Shown: piece after piece, positions 9,294 to 16,597 of the stretch
Position numbering within the stretch: position 1 is the stretch's first letter
Layout: every line of letters starts with the position of its first letter
Source of the DNA: JAGNLA01 sp964472265
Lineage (GTDB): Bacteria; Caldisericota; Caldisericia; JAAYUI01
Length of the DNA: 35,106 nucleotides
NCBI GenBank assembly: GCA_964472265.1
Contig: CAYYJO010000015.1
Location: 1-35,106, forward strand
Reading direction: 5' to 3'
Position numbers and translations under genes: made by a program
The notes under the pieces: model-generated
Told to the model about the DNA's origin: nothing
Database searches by the model: none
Seen by the model: only the letters and a program-made list of their open reading frames with translations

Positions 9294-9306
9294 CGTCGGA
9301 GTGAAA
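9276..9306 (+). repeat. 3'-end repeat of glycosyltransferase gene, copy B
   Basis: Thirty-one bp resembling the last codons and stop of the glycosyltransferase gene (copy A at 7106-7135), with one extra A and three substitutions. Removing the extra A would restore V-K-T-P-R-T-S-E-stop. It lies 10 bp before the stop of the convergent pseudogene. That is where the glycosyltransferase end would sit if the 2.17-kb segment were absent. Confidence 0.6.
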
Positions 9307-9316
9307 TCTTTACAAA

Positions 9317-9932
9317 TTAATAATATGCTTTCAAATCTAATATTGAAGCATTTCCATTTTTTATCGAGAGAATTGCAATACCAGTAATGTCGAATGAATA
9401 CGCCCTAATGCCATCCTGAGTTTGTAAGTTTTCTGTCCCACCAATCTTTTGCCCATCACCAAAGATTTCAAATGCTTGAGTTTCTCTCCAATCGTCAGGG
9501 CAACCAGTTGAAAACGTAATTTTTGAGTATTGTTTATTCAAGTTCCAATTAATATCAGTCCAAGTATAATATTGAGAAATGTAACCTTTCGTATATGGTA
9601 CGCCTTTTATCCTAACGGTGTTTATTCTTTTTGAATATTGATCCATCTTAAAAGGTCTTATTCCATCTACTAAATCGACATAATTTTCGTTTGACCTATA
9701 TCCAATCAATACAGCATATTTTTTTGATCCCAAGAGACTTGAACGCCAAGCAAATCCCCAATGAATTTCAATGGAACAAAAGTTTTCCATTGATGATCTG
9801 AGGAGCAGGATCTGAATTAACTTCATTACCATTATAAATTAACTTAACAACTTTTGCCCCATTAATCGTTCCCAATGTGAATGGCAATAAAAAGAATGAT
9901 GTTATTAATAATACGATCCCTAGTCTTCTCAT
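9317..9932 (-). pseudogene. Stalk plus NPCBM-like exported protein, two frameshifts
   Basis: The start is clear: GGAGG six bases before ATG 9932-9930, then signal peptide MRRLGIVLLITSFFLLPF. Frame 1 stops early at a TGA near 9770. Shifting once near the A4/T4 runs (about 9780) gives FVPLKFIGDLLGVQVSWDQ, the hallmark of a stalk domain. Shifting again at the A7 run (9719-9725) continues into YAVLIGYRSNENYVDLVDG. The C-terminal part resembles an NPCBM carbohydrate-binding module (INWNLNKQYSKITFSTG, FEIFGDGQKIGG, YSFDITGIAILSI). Both shifts fit single-base losses, so decay or homopolymer sequencing error are both possible. Intact, it would be about 205 aa, exported, binding glycan. It converges on the segment inserted after the glycosyltransferase. 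Confidence 0.7.
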
Positions 9933-9996
9933 TTATACCTCCGTAAATGATTTACAATATTATGATATATGCAAAGAATAAGATAATATTAAAATA

Positions 9997-10842
9997 TTAA
10001 AAACTTAACAACAATCCGGAGCTCATCTCCCACAGCCTGAGCCAATCGTTTTCGTTCATCGAGGCTGGTGAGGAAGGCACGATTTTGCAGCGCGAGAAAT
10101 ACTTGCCGGTGACGCCTTCGATTTCAGGCGATGTGGCCACATAAATCTGCGTCAGCGCACCTTTTTCGACGCTGATTGCGAAGAGGTCGGCGAGGCTCTT
10201 TCCGACTTTGAGCAAAAGAGTGTCGTTTTTGCCGATGTTTGTTTTGACAAGCCCCGGGTGGATGGCGTTGATGGTGATGGTTTTTCCGGCGGTTCTTTTG
10301 GCCAGCTCGTAGGTGAACATGAGGTTCATCAGCTTCGATCTCGAATAAGACTTGTTCCAGTCGAAACCTTTTATCGATTGGAGGTTGTCGAAGTCGAGTT
10401 TCACAAACTTGTGCATGGCCGAAGAAACATTTACCACTCGTGCCTTTGACTCGATCAGTCTTTCAAGGAGGAGGTTGGTCAGCAGGAACGGCGAGAGGTG
10501 GTTGGTGGCAAAAACCTGCTCCAGACCTTCGCTTGTCATAGTTGCCCGCTGTGCTGTCATTCCGGCGTTGTTCATCAGGACATCGATTTTTTGGAATCTG
10601 GAAAGCAGCTCTGAGGCGAGTTTTCTGGTCTCTGACATCAGCGACTGGTTGCACACGAATGCTTCAAGCTTTGCACCAGGCACGATTTGTTTGATTTTGG
10701 CCATGGCTTGTTCAAGTTTTTCCTTGTTTCGTCCGACAAGAGCGACAGTTGCGCCCATTTTTGCTATCTCTTTTGCCGATTCCCTGCCAAGACCCGATGT
10801 TGCGCCAGTGATAACGACGGTTTTTGCTGACATGTCAGTCAT
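9997..10842 (-). CDS. Short-chain dehydrogenase/reductase (retinol dehydrogenase-like)
   Basis: Cytoplasmic NAD(P)-dependent oxidoreductase of 281 aa with a complete classical SDR set: cofactor motif TGATSGLG (12-19), NNAG (91-94), catalytic Ser in NVSS (140/141), and YSRSK giving Tyr166 and Lys170. The C-terminal half follows the retinol dehydrogenase/WWOX-like SDR pattern (NAIHPGLVKTNIG, GVTGKYF). The ATG at 10842 is preferred because AAGGTG lies about 7 bases upstream; a GTG at 10851 is an alternative. Its first codons overlap the end of the upstream paralogue by 8 nt, so the two are translationally coupled. The substrate is unknown. It is a tandem duplicate of the next gene, with motif positions conserved. 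Confidence 0.9.
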   Translation of the reverse strand: MTDMSAKTVVITGATSGLGRESAKEIAKMGATVALVGRNKEKLEQAMAKIKQIVPGAKLEAFVCNQSLMSETRKLASELLSRFQKIDVLMNNAGMTAQRATMTSEGLEQVFATNHLSPFLLTNLLLERLIESKARVVNVSSAMHKFVKLDFDNLQSIKGFDWNKSYSRSKLMNLMFTYELAKRTAGKTITINAIHPGLVKTNIGKNDTLLLKVGKSLADLFAISVEKGALTQIYVATSPEIEGVTGKYFSRCKIVPSSPASMNENDWLRLWEMSSGLLLSF

Positions 10843-11704
10843 TTTTGTCACCTTTTATGTGGATTTTACAAAGATTTTCGCTCATATGCCAAAGTGTTTT
10901 CCAGTCATTTTCATTGTAAGACCCTTTTGATGACGAAGCAATCTTGGTTTTGTCATAGTATTTTCCGGTTATGCCTTCCAGCTCGGGTGAAGTGGCAAGC
11001 GAAACGATGCCCGATGCGCCTTCTTCTAACGAAATGGAGTCGAAATAGTCGAGAACGTCTTTAGCAATGCGGAAAAGATTTGTGTCATTCCGGCCTATTC
11101 CTGTCCTGATGCGCCCCGGATGGATGCAGTTGCATGTTGTGCCTGTATTTGCCAGTCTTTGTGCAAGCTCGTATGTGAACATCACGTTGTAGAGCTTGGT
11201 CTTTGAGTAAGCCCTGTTAAATCCGTATAAGTGCAGGCATTGGAGGTCATTTTGGTCGAAGGTGGCGCTAAAATGGTCGCATGAAGTAACGTTTATTATT
11301 CTGGCTTTTGATGATGCCAGAATTTTTAGCAAACGGTTGGTCAGGTAAAAATGGGAGAGATGGTTTGTGACAAAGGCTTTGTCCAGCTGCTCGGAGCTTA
11401 TTGCGGGGTTTTGCACGGATATGGCTGCGTTGTTGATCAGGACGTTGATTTGTTCGTATCTGCCAATCAGATAATCTGCAAAAACTTTTGTTTCAGCAAG
11501 AATTGAAAGGTCACAGCAGAATTTGTCGAGCTTTGCCTGTGGGAATGAGTTTTTGATGGAAACGATGGCTGATTCAATCTTTTCAGGGTTTCTGCCGTGG
11601 ATGACAACAGTTGCACCCATCGTGGCTATCTCTCTGGCAGTTTCCAACCCCAAACCTGAGGTTGATCCTGTGATGACAACTACTTTGCCTGACATGTCCG
11701 GCAT
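10835..11704 (-). CDS. Short-chain dehydrogenase/reductase, tandem paralogue
   Basis: SDR of 289 aa paralogous to the gene downstream: TGSTSGLG (12-19), NNAA (91-94; the usual NNAG has changed its last residue), Ser141 in VTSC, YSKTK with Tyr166 and Lys170, and C-terminal CIHPGRIRTGIG and GITGKYYD. All catalytic residues are present, so activity is likely; the substrate is not predictable. It starts 6 nt after the stop of the stalk/beta-helix gene, with CAGGA about 10 nt before the ATG, so the three genes (13312 to 9997) look like one transcript. Coupling of a surface-protein gene to two cytoplasmic oxidoreductases has no obvious functional logic and may be positional only. Confidence 0.9.
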   Translation of the reverse strand: MPDMSGKVVVITGSTSGLGLETAREIATMGATVVIHGRNPEKIESAIVSIKNSFPQAKLDKFCCDLSILAETKVFADYLIGRYEQINVLINNAAISVQNPAISSEQLDKAFVTNHLSHFYLTNRLLKILASSKARIINVTSCDHFSATFDQNDLQCLHLYGFNRAYSKTKLYNVMFTYELAQRLANTGTTCNCIHPGRIRTGIGRNDTNLFRIAKDVLDYFDSISLEEGASGIVSLATSPELEGITGKYYDKTKIASSSKGSYNENDWKTLWHMSENLCKIHIKGDKND

Positions 11705-11710
11705 TGTTGA

Positions 11711-13312
11711 TTATCCTGGATATTTTAAAATGTAGGAATTGCCGTTGATTTTAAGCGATGCACCGATTATGTCGGCCAGTGAGTCAGCCGGAACCATCAT
11801 CTTGCCGTTATCAAGCCATGTTTTTCCGCTTAAATCCTCACTTGTCCCGTTTGTTGAGGCTTTGCTGGAGTCGAGTGTGATGATGCCGATTCTGCCTGGC
11901 ATATTGATGGTTGCCTGTCTTGAAGTGTTGTTCCAGCCAACTGTTCCGTGGTTTATCTCAATAAAATCACGCAGTGGAACGTAAAATACGCCATTTTTAA
12001 TTATAGGTTTTGCCTTAAGTGTGGAAGCTCTTGAATTTCCAGCATCATTGGTGACTTTGACATGTAAACTTCCGAATTTTCCTTCAATGATTGGGCATTT
12101 GATGAAAAAAACTGTAAGACGCAGAGAAACGTAGGCTTTGCCGTCTGCTGTTTCAAAATGAATGCGAATTTCCTCGGCACCCTCGGGTCTTTGATCAAAA
12201 GATAGAGTCACAGAGCATGTTTCGCCGGCTCTCAGATAGGTGATGTTTGGGTAGAACTTGGCCTCAGTAAATGAGCAATCACCACGAATTTTGACGATTC
12301 CGGAGCCTTCCCATTTCAGGCTGGCTGTCACCTGGCCGCCAGCGCAGTTGACGATGGATGAGAAGCCACCGTACCTGAACGGACGAGAGTTTGTTGGTGG
12401 TGAGAGGGTCAATCCTCCTGAAACCGATGCACCAACGGGCATGCCGTCAAGAGGGTTTGCTTTACCTATTTGGGATTTCCACGAGGATTCATCGAGGATT
12501 GCTCCTTGTGGTGGTGCCTGAGCGGCAAAACTCGCTGGATCGTAGGAAGAGCCGATGATTGCAGCGCCTTTCTTGCCTGGAGGGTTGCCATTTCCGCCAT
12601 TGCCTGGTGCGATAACGCCGGAACCTGTGAAATCTGAGCTGGCAACGTAGACAGAGCCGCCGTTTTCGCCGCTTCCGGTTGTTGAAGTCAGACCTGAATT
12701 TGCAATGATTGAGCCTGTGTTTTCGACCGATCCGAGGCACCAGAGCACGATGTTGCCGGAAACGCCTGATGTTTTGATCTGGCCTTTGTTTGTTATCTTT
12801 GACGATTGGAGGAGGAGTGAGCCTCTGGCATTGATTGTGCCTGTGTTTGTGACAGTTCCAAGAACTCGCATGTCGCAGAGACCCTTAATGTTTATTATTC
12901 CTGAGTTTTCAAATCCCATCGACTTGAAGTCAAACTTGCCTGAGGAGTTGATCTTGCCAGCGTTTTTGGCGTTGCCTCGGCAATCGATTGTCAGCTCGTT
13001 TGCTGATTGGATTTGGCCTGTGATCGAGACTTCAAAGGATTGAACCTGAAGGCTGGAAATTATGACTGTGCCTTGCACTGTCAGGGTTGAGAGGTCGCAG
13101 TTTGTCGGAGCGGTTGCCAAGAGGCCTGGCGGGATGATGGCGTTATCGGCCAGTCCTGGGATTTGTGGCGGTTCCCACGACGCTGGCTCATTCCAGGCTC
13201 CACCCCTAAAGGTGCAGGTTGCGCCAAGCGATTCGGTTGGTTCCTGCCCGAAAGCAAGACCGACACCGCACAGCATGGCCAAACCCAAGAACAAAACCAG
13301 AACTTTTCTCAC
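11711..13312 (-). CDS. Exported beta-helix-like protein with stalk domain
   Basis: Predicted secreted surface protein of 533 aa. Signal peptide MRKVLVLFLGLAMLCGVGLA, then a G8-like opening (GGAWNEPASWEPPQIPG with D-x-x-I-I-PPG). Next are about 200 residues of short Asn/Thr/Gly-rich repeats (VTNTGTINARGSLLL, ITNKGQIKTSG, VENTGSIIANSG), as expected for a right-handed beta-helix. A Gly-rich stretch, a beta-sandwich segment and a C-terminal stalk domain (FYVPLRDFIEIN, MMVPADSLADIIGASL) follow. The start is GTG at 13312, because a TAA lies in frame two codons upstream of it; no SD is obvious. A short ATG frame (13341) ends in TGA overlapping this GTG, which could allow coupling. First gene of the operon with the two dehydrogenases. 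Confidence 0.8.
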   Translation of the reverse strand: MRKVLVLFLGLAMLCGVGLAFGQEPTESLGATCTFRGGAWNEPASWEPPQIPGLADNAIIPPGLLATAPTNCDLSTLTVQGTVIISSLQVQSFEVSITGQIQSANELTIDCRGNAKNAGKINSSGKFDFKSMGFENSGIINIKGLCDMRVLGTVTNTGTINARGSLLLQSSKITNKGQIKTSGVSGNIVLWCLGSVENTGSIIANSGLTSTTGSGENGGSVYVASSDFTGSGVIAPGNGGNGNPPGKKGAAIIGSSYDPASFAAQAPPQGAILDESSWKSQIGKANPLDGMPVGASVSGGLTLSPPTNSRPFRYGGFSSIVNCAGGQVTASLKWEGSGIVKIRGDCSFTEAKFYPNITYLRAGETCSVTLSFDQRPEGAEEIRIHFETADGKAYVSLRLTVFFIKCPIIEGKFGSLHVKVTNDAGNSRASTLKAKPIIKNGVFYVPLRDFIEINHGTVGWNNTSRQATINMPGRIGIITLDSSKASTNGTSEDLSGKTWLDNGKMMVPADSLADIIGASLKINGNSYILKYPG

Positions 13313-13357
13313 GGGGATATTTTAGCCGTTTCGTCGGCCATTTCAATGTTATGGTTA

Positions 13358-13394
13358 TCAGGACTTCACAGCCGATATCTTCACGCTCCAGACT
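13358..13394 (-). repeat. Duplicate of arsM 3' end, distal copy
   Basis: Thirty-seven bp identical at 35 positions to the last 12 codons of arsM (15438-15474), in the same orientation. It would encode VWSVKISAVKS-stop against VWSVKVSAVKS-stop in arsM. Similarity begins at the stop codon and ends at CCAGACT, where the 22-codon ORF terminates. The period is 2080 bp. Confidence 0.85.
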
Positions 13395-13461
13395 AGGCGA
13401 TAGATAAAAACACGCCCAGTGACGCTGCCAGCAAAACAATTATCACAATTCTTGTCTTCAT
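13393..13461 (-). CDS. 22-codon hydrophobic peptide, probably a cut-off signal peptide
   Basis: ATG at 13461-13459 overlaps the TGA of the preceding frame (ATGA) and is preceded by GGGAGGTGA, a strong RBS. It encodes MKTRIVIIVLLAASLGVFLS plus two residues and then TAG. The sequence looks like the signal peptide of an exported protein whose remainder is gone. The stop lies exactly at the border with the arsM 3'-end copy. It could instead be a genuine single-span micropeptide, but the position of its end at the repeat boundary favours truncation. Confidence 0.5.
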   Translation of the reverse strand: MKTRIVIIVLLAASLGVFLSIA

Positions 13462-14768
13462 TGTTCACCTCCCGGAAGGATGAAGACATTGCTTTGATAT
13501 TCTGTTTCGATGTAATGGGGCTCGTTTGATATTTGAACCAGTTTATCCCCCTCAATTCTACATGGGAATTTACTTACCAAACCATGGTTATTTGAGACAC
13601 CTATCGAAAAGTAAACTTCATTGACTCCGAATGTTGATGAGAAAAACGTTGATCCAAACGTCGGTGATTTGTATTTGTTTACAATTTCAGAGCAATCAAT
13701 CTCGGTTAATATCTTGCTTTTCGTGTTATATCTGAAGAGCTTGCTCTTCTGAAGTTCCGGCAAAGAGTCAATGCTGTCTACTCTTCCGTATTTACCTCTT
13801 TCCAGTTCATAAGTAACGAAAAAATACATATCATAACTGTCGCCATTAACAATGATTCTGTTTACGTCGAATGAACCCAGAGTCGGATATTGTTTGTCTG
13901 CATAGGGCTCACACAGCTTCATAAGACTGTCCCATCTGTCAATGATGTTGCCCTGAAAGTCTGCAAAATAAGCAACGCTGCCGATGTTTTCATTGCCATC
14001 AGGAACCCAAGACCCACACTCGAGACAATCCTTGAAGAGTTCAGCGTAACCAATGATGCCGTTTGTCATGTCGACCCGTGAAATCCAGGGGGACAGGACT
14101 TTTACCTTGTCAGTGGGTCTTATCTGCTGGTCTTCAAGAGAAAGCGACACAGCCCTTGCAGTTGCTTCCGGCGTGCGAAATTCGAGTTTGTTTTCAGACC
14201 CCTTGGTTGTTATCTGGTGAAGTTTGCCATCTTTTATCTGTTCAACCAGAAGTATCTCCTTGTCATCTATGAAGACGGGGAAGAAAACATTACCGGTCTC
14301 TCGAACAAAGCCTGTGTAGTTTTTAATCACTCTTTTGCCGATAAGTTTCTGTTCGTGAGTGACCGTGTTGTAGAGGAATGTAAAGATAACACAGATTTCT
14401 ACTAGCAATTTCCCGTCCTCTATCACTGCAGGATTTGTTTTAACCATGCCTACAGATCTAGTAGAAAATATTGCCCATTGATGGTCTTTTGACAATGCTT
14501 TTAGTCTATAACGATGAAATGAATCAATAGTGTAATCTTTATTAGTTGTCACCTTCTTTATATATTCCAAATCGTTGTCTTTTATTGATTTCAAGCTAAT
14601 TACAAAAGCTGTTTTCTGGTAGGACATGTCCAAAGGAGTCTCTATTACTTTCAGCTTAGAGAATGTCGCTGGAAAGTCGCCTTCAAACAAACGTTCATTA
14701 GTGAAATATATTCTTGGTTCATCTATACCTGAAGCCTTGATTTGTTTATCCTCAACAGTACCAATGAA
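13458..14768 (-). pseudogene. C-terminal part of frameshifted lipoprotein
   Basis: This frame is open from 14768 but has no convincing start. The first candidates are TTG 14690 and ATG 14630, neither with an SD. Protein-like sequence runs on upstream of both (FIGTVEDKQIKASGIDEPRI), into the 3' end of the lipoprotein frame, overlapping it by 46 nt. Joining the two by one -1 shift gives a protein of about 626 residues (1880 nt from ATG to stop, one base short of a multiple of three). The part is roughly 430 aa, rich in beta strands with propeller-like turns (GNIIDRWDSLMK, SKLFRYNTKSKILTEI), and has no recognised motif. No canonical slippery heptamer lies in the overlap, so a mutation or sequencing indel is likelier than programmed frameshifting. 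Confidence 0.65.
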
Positions 14769-15337
14769 TCAGTTGTTCTTATTGTTCCGGCAGGTGTGCC
14801 TGGTTCTGGTAGCTTTTGATCGAGTGTAAACTCTTTGTCCTTCTTCATAAAAGGTGTTGTTTTGCCTTTTGGATCGATGTATTCAACTTTTGAAAGCTCG
14901 ATATCAGCCCAGACGATGAGCTTGTCACCGGTTTTGGATGATCGTTCCTGCTCTATGTTGATTCCGGGTTTATCAACAACTGTGATTGATTTGACAAGGT
15001 TTTTCTTTGTGCCATCTTCCAAATTGAGTACTACGGTAATTGCCATTTCGCCATTTTTCTTTTTTTCAAGTTTCAGCTTGTCTTTCCAGATTCCATCCTT
15101 TGGAGGATTTGCAGATTTAACCAAATTCCAGTTACTGCCAAACCATATTTCCTTCGGAGTCATTGAAAGCTTGACACTCAGTTCAACCGTTGAGCCAGGA
15201 TAGTAATGGTCGTATGCGGTTATGATGTGGTCGGTGACAAGATCAGGCAGATTGTCCGGCGACTTGACAGCGACTTGACCACAAGATGACATGACCATCG
15301 ACAGGACAACCAGTTGAGCTAGAATTCTACCTCTCAT
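14723..15337 (-). CDS. Lipoprotein, N-terminal part of frameshifted gene
   Basis: The start ATG 15337-15335 has GGAGGG four bases upstream and begins a lipoprotein signal (RGRILAQLVVLSMVMSSC, Cys about residue 19; lipobox VMSSC is weak but acceptable). Upstream ATG codons in the same frame lack this spacing. The 204-residue product is beta-rich (STVELSVKLSMTPKEIWFG, KSITVVDKPGINIEQE) and ends PGTPAGTIRTTDS before an abrupt, different C-terminus. The next frame continues naturally from this point, so the gene is probably one broken lipoprotein of about 626 aa. Expected location: outer face of the cytoplasmic membrane. Function unknown. A promoter (15362-15390) sits directly after the arsM terminator. 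Confidence 0.6.
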   Translation of the reverse strand: MRGRILAQLVVLSMVMSSCGQVAVKSPDNLPDLVTDHIITAYDHYYPGSTVELSVKLSMTPKEIWFGSNWNLVKSANPPKDGIWKDKLKLEKKKNGEMAITVVLNLEDGTKKNLVKSITVVDKPGINIEQERSSKTGDKLIVWADIELSKVEYIDPKGKTTPFMKKDKEFTLDQKLPEPGTPAGTIRTTDSLVLLRINKSRLQV

Positions 15338-15361
15338 AAACCCTCCATGCATACCGGATTC

Positions 15362-15390
15362 ATGATACTTGAAAACGATGGTTTTGGCAA
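15362..15390 (-). promoter_or_regulatory. Sigma70-type promoter for lipoprotein gene
   Basis: On the minus strand TTGCCA (15385-15390) and TATCAT (15362-15367) are separated by 17 bp, about 25 bp upstream of the lipoprotein ATG and just past the arsM terminator. Confidence 0.45.
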
Positions 15391-15392
15391 AC

Positions 15393-15423
15393 AAAAAATC
15401 CGACCCTTAACAGAGTCGGATTT
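15393..15423 (-). terminator. Rho-independent terminator of abrB-arsM operon
   Basis: Arms 15396-15404 and 15415-15423 form a perfect 9-bp stem (AAATCCGAC/GTCGGATTT) with a 10-nt loop. On the minus strand the stem is followed by a T6 run (15398-15393), 15 nt past the arsM stop. Confidence 0.85.
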
Positions 15424-15437
15424 GGTAAAACGCTTGC

Positions 15438-15474
15438 TCAGGACTTCACAGCCGAAACCTTCACGCTCCAGACT
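15438..15474 (-). repeat. arsM 3' end, native copy of duplicated segment
   Basis: The last 12 codons of arsM including the stop; 35 of 37 bp recur at 13358-13394 in the same orientation, 2080 bp away. Confidence 0.85.
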
Positions 15475-16253
15475 TTGGAAGCAAACTGCACGAGTTCGTC
15501 CACGCCCATGCCAAGATCATCGGACGCTGATTTTACCAGAGGATCGTTGCAACCACATCCACAGGAAGCGTCGGCACCAAAGCTGTACTGAGATTCAGCT
15601 TCGATTTTGACATCGGTGAATCCTGCATCTTTGATGGCCTTGATGTAGTCGTCCTTCATGAGTGCGCCAGAAATGCAGCTTGCATAGGCATCTACCGACT
15701 TCATGACCTTCTCCGGCAGTTCACCGGTCAAAACAATGTCAGAGACCATCAGCTTTCCGCCAGGTTTTAGCACCCTCATTGCTTCCCTGAAAACCTGGGG
15801 TTTGTCGACAGAGAGGTTGATGACGCAGTTTGAGATGATCAGATCAACAGTTGAATCGCCTGATGGAATGTTTTCGATCTGCCCGAGCCTGAACTCGACG
15901 TTGCCATAGTTGCCTTTTTTGGCGTTTGCCCTTGCCTTGTCCAACATTTCCGGTGTCATGTCAATGCCGATTACTTTTCCTGACTCACCTACCTTGTTTG
16001 AGGCGAGAAAACAATCAAATCCTGCGCCAGAGCCGAGATCCATGACCGTCATGCCCGGTTTTATCTGGGCAAAGGCAAGAGGGTTGCCACAGCCAAGGTT
16101 CAGGTTTGCGCCATTCGGCACGTTTGCTACATCTTCCTTTGAGTAGCCGATGTTTTTGGCGTACTCTTCAGTTCCACCGCCACAGCAGCAGCCGGATTTT
16201 TTTGCAACACCTGCGTAGTGATTTCTCACGTTTGTTGTGGTTTCGTCATTCAT
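15438..16253 (-). CDS. arsM: Arsenite S-adenosylmethyltransferase
   Basis: Cytoplasmic enzyme that methylates As(III) with S-adenosylmethionine, detoxifying arsenic as methylated, partly volatile species. At 271 aa it has normal family length. The SAM motif is DLGSGAGFD (72-80), with IGID at 96-99. The conserved arsenic-binding cysteines are seen in NLGCGNP (Cys55), SNCVINL (Cys143) and ASCISGA (Cys193). Extra Cys clusters flank the core: GCCCGGG (22-24) and CGCGC (231-235), common in bacterial ArsM. The start overlaps the AbrB-like gene by 4 nt (ATGA), so the pair is translationally coupled. The last 12 codons are duplicated at 13358. Assignment is firm by motif; no arsenic pump gene is in the window. 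Confidence 0.95.
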   Translation of the reverse strand: MNDETTTNVRNHYAGVAKKSGCCCGGGTEEYAKNIGYSKEDVANVPNGANLNLGCGNPLAFAQIKPGMTVMDLGSGAGFDCFLASNKVGESGKVIGIDMTPEMLDKARANAKKGNYGNVEFRLGQIENIPSGDSTVDLIISNCVINLSVDKPQVFREAMRVLKPGGKLMVSDIVLTGELPEKVMKSVDAYASCISGALMKDDYIKAIKDAGFTDVKIEAESQYSFGADASCGCGCNDPLVKSASDDLGMGVDELVQFASKVWSVKVSAVKS

Positions 16254-16489
16254 TTTTCACCTTCCGATTTCTTTACGATGACTTTGAGTATGCCTGTTAC
16301 TGCGTTTTCAAGTTTTTTTGCCTTCATGACCATCATGCAGCAGGGTTTGTCGCCTCCGAGCAAAGTGAGCGTCAGCTTGTCGCCAGCATTGATGTCCAGT
16401 TTTTGCCTGATTTCCTTTGGCAAAACCACCTGTCCGCGTTCGTCGCAGGTGACGATTGCTTCGATCGAACAGCAATCCATGTTGTCCAT
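16250..16489 (-). CDS. AbrB/SpoVT-type Cys-rich regulator (HgcAB-associated-like)
   Basis: Small swapped-hairpin DNA-binding protein of 79 aa, counted from ATG 16489 (AAAGG about 9 nt upstream; a TTG at 16498 is an alternative). The core reads AIVTCDERGQVVLPKEIRQK then LDINAGDKLTL, a textbook AbrB/MazE fold. Cys pairs precede and follow it (DCCSIE and KPCCMMV). This Cys arrangement matches small regulators annotated as HgcAB-associated proteins, which I recall also beside arsM genes. I infer that the cysteines sense As(III) or another thiophilic metal. It is the first gene of a two-gene operon with arsM (ATGA overlap) and has an inverted-repeat operator over its promoter, suggesting autoregulation. 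An antitoxin role is unlikely, as no toxin gene adjoins. Confidence 0.8.
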   Translation of the reverse strand: MDNMDCCSIEAIVTCDERGQVVLPKEIRQKLDINAGDKLTLTLLGGDKPCCMMVMKAKKLENAVTGILKVIVKKSEGEK

Positions 16490-16501
16490 GATTACCAACC
16501 T

Positions 16502-16541
16502 TTCTGATAAATCAGAATAATCAGAATGATTTAAATGTCAA
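16502..16541 (-). promoter_or_regulatory. abrB-arsM promoter with inverted-repeat operator
   Basis: On the minus strand TTGACA (16536-16541) and TATTCT (16514-16519) are 16 bp apart. A perfect inverted repeat TTCTGAT-AA-ATCAGAA (16502-16517) overlaps the -10 and probable start site. A further ATCAGAA half-site lies at 16520-16526. This is a natural binding site for a dimeric repressor, possibly the AbrB-like product itself. Confidence 0.65.
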
Positions 16542-16551
16542 CACATAAATA

Positions 16552-16580
16552 TTGCCAAAAAACACCTCTGAACCTAAAAT
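16552..16580 (+). promoter_or_regulatory. Promoter for 16598 FN3/stalk gene
   Basis: TTGCCA (16552-16557) and TAAAAT (16575-16580) with a 17-bp spacer, 17 bp before the ATG. It is divergent from the abrB-arsM promoter, so the two share about 108 bp. Confidence 0.45.
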
Positions 16581-16597
16581 AAACACCAGAGGGTGAA

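Noticed and set aside
14723..14768. Programmed -1 frameshift in the lipoprotein gene
   Set aside because: No X-XXY-YYZ heptamer in the correct phase and no clear stimulatory stem-loop; mutation or sequencing error is simpler.
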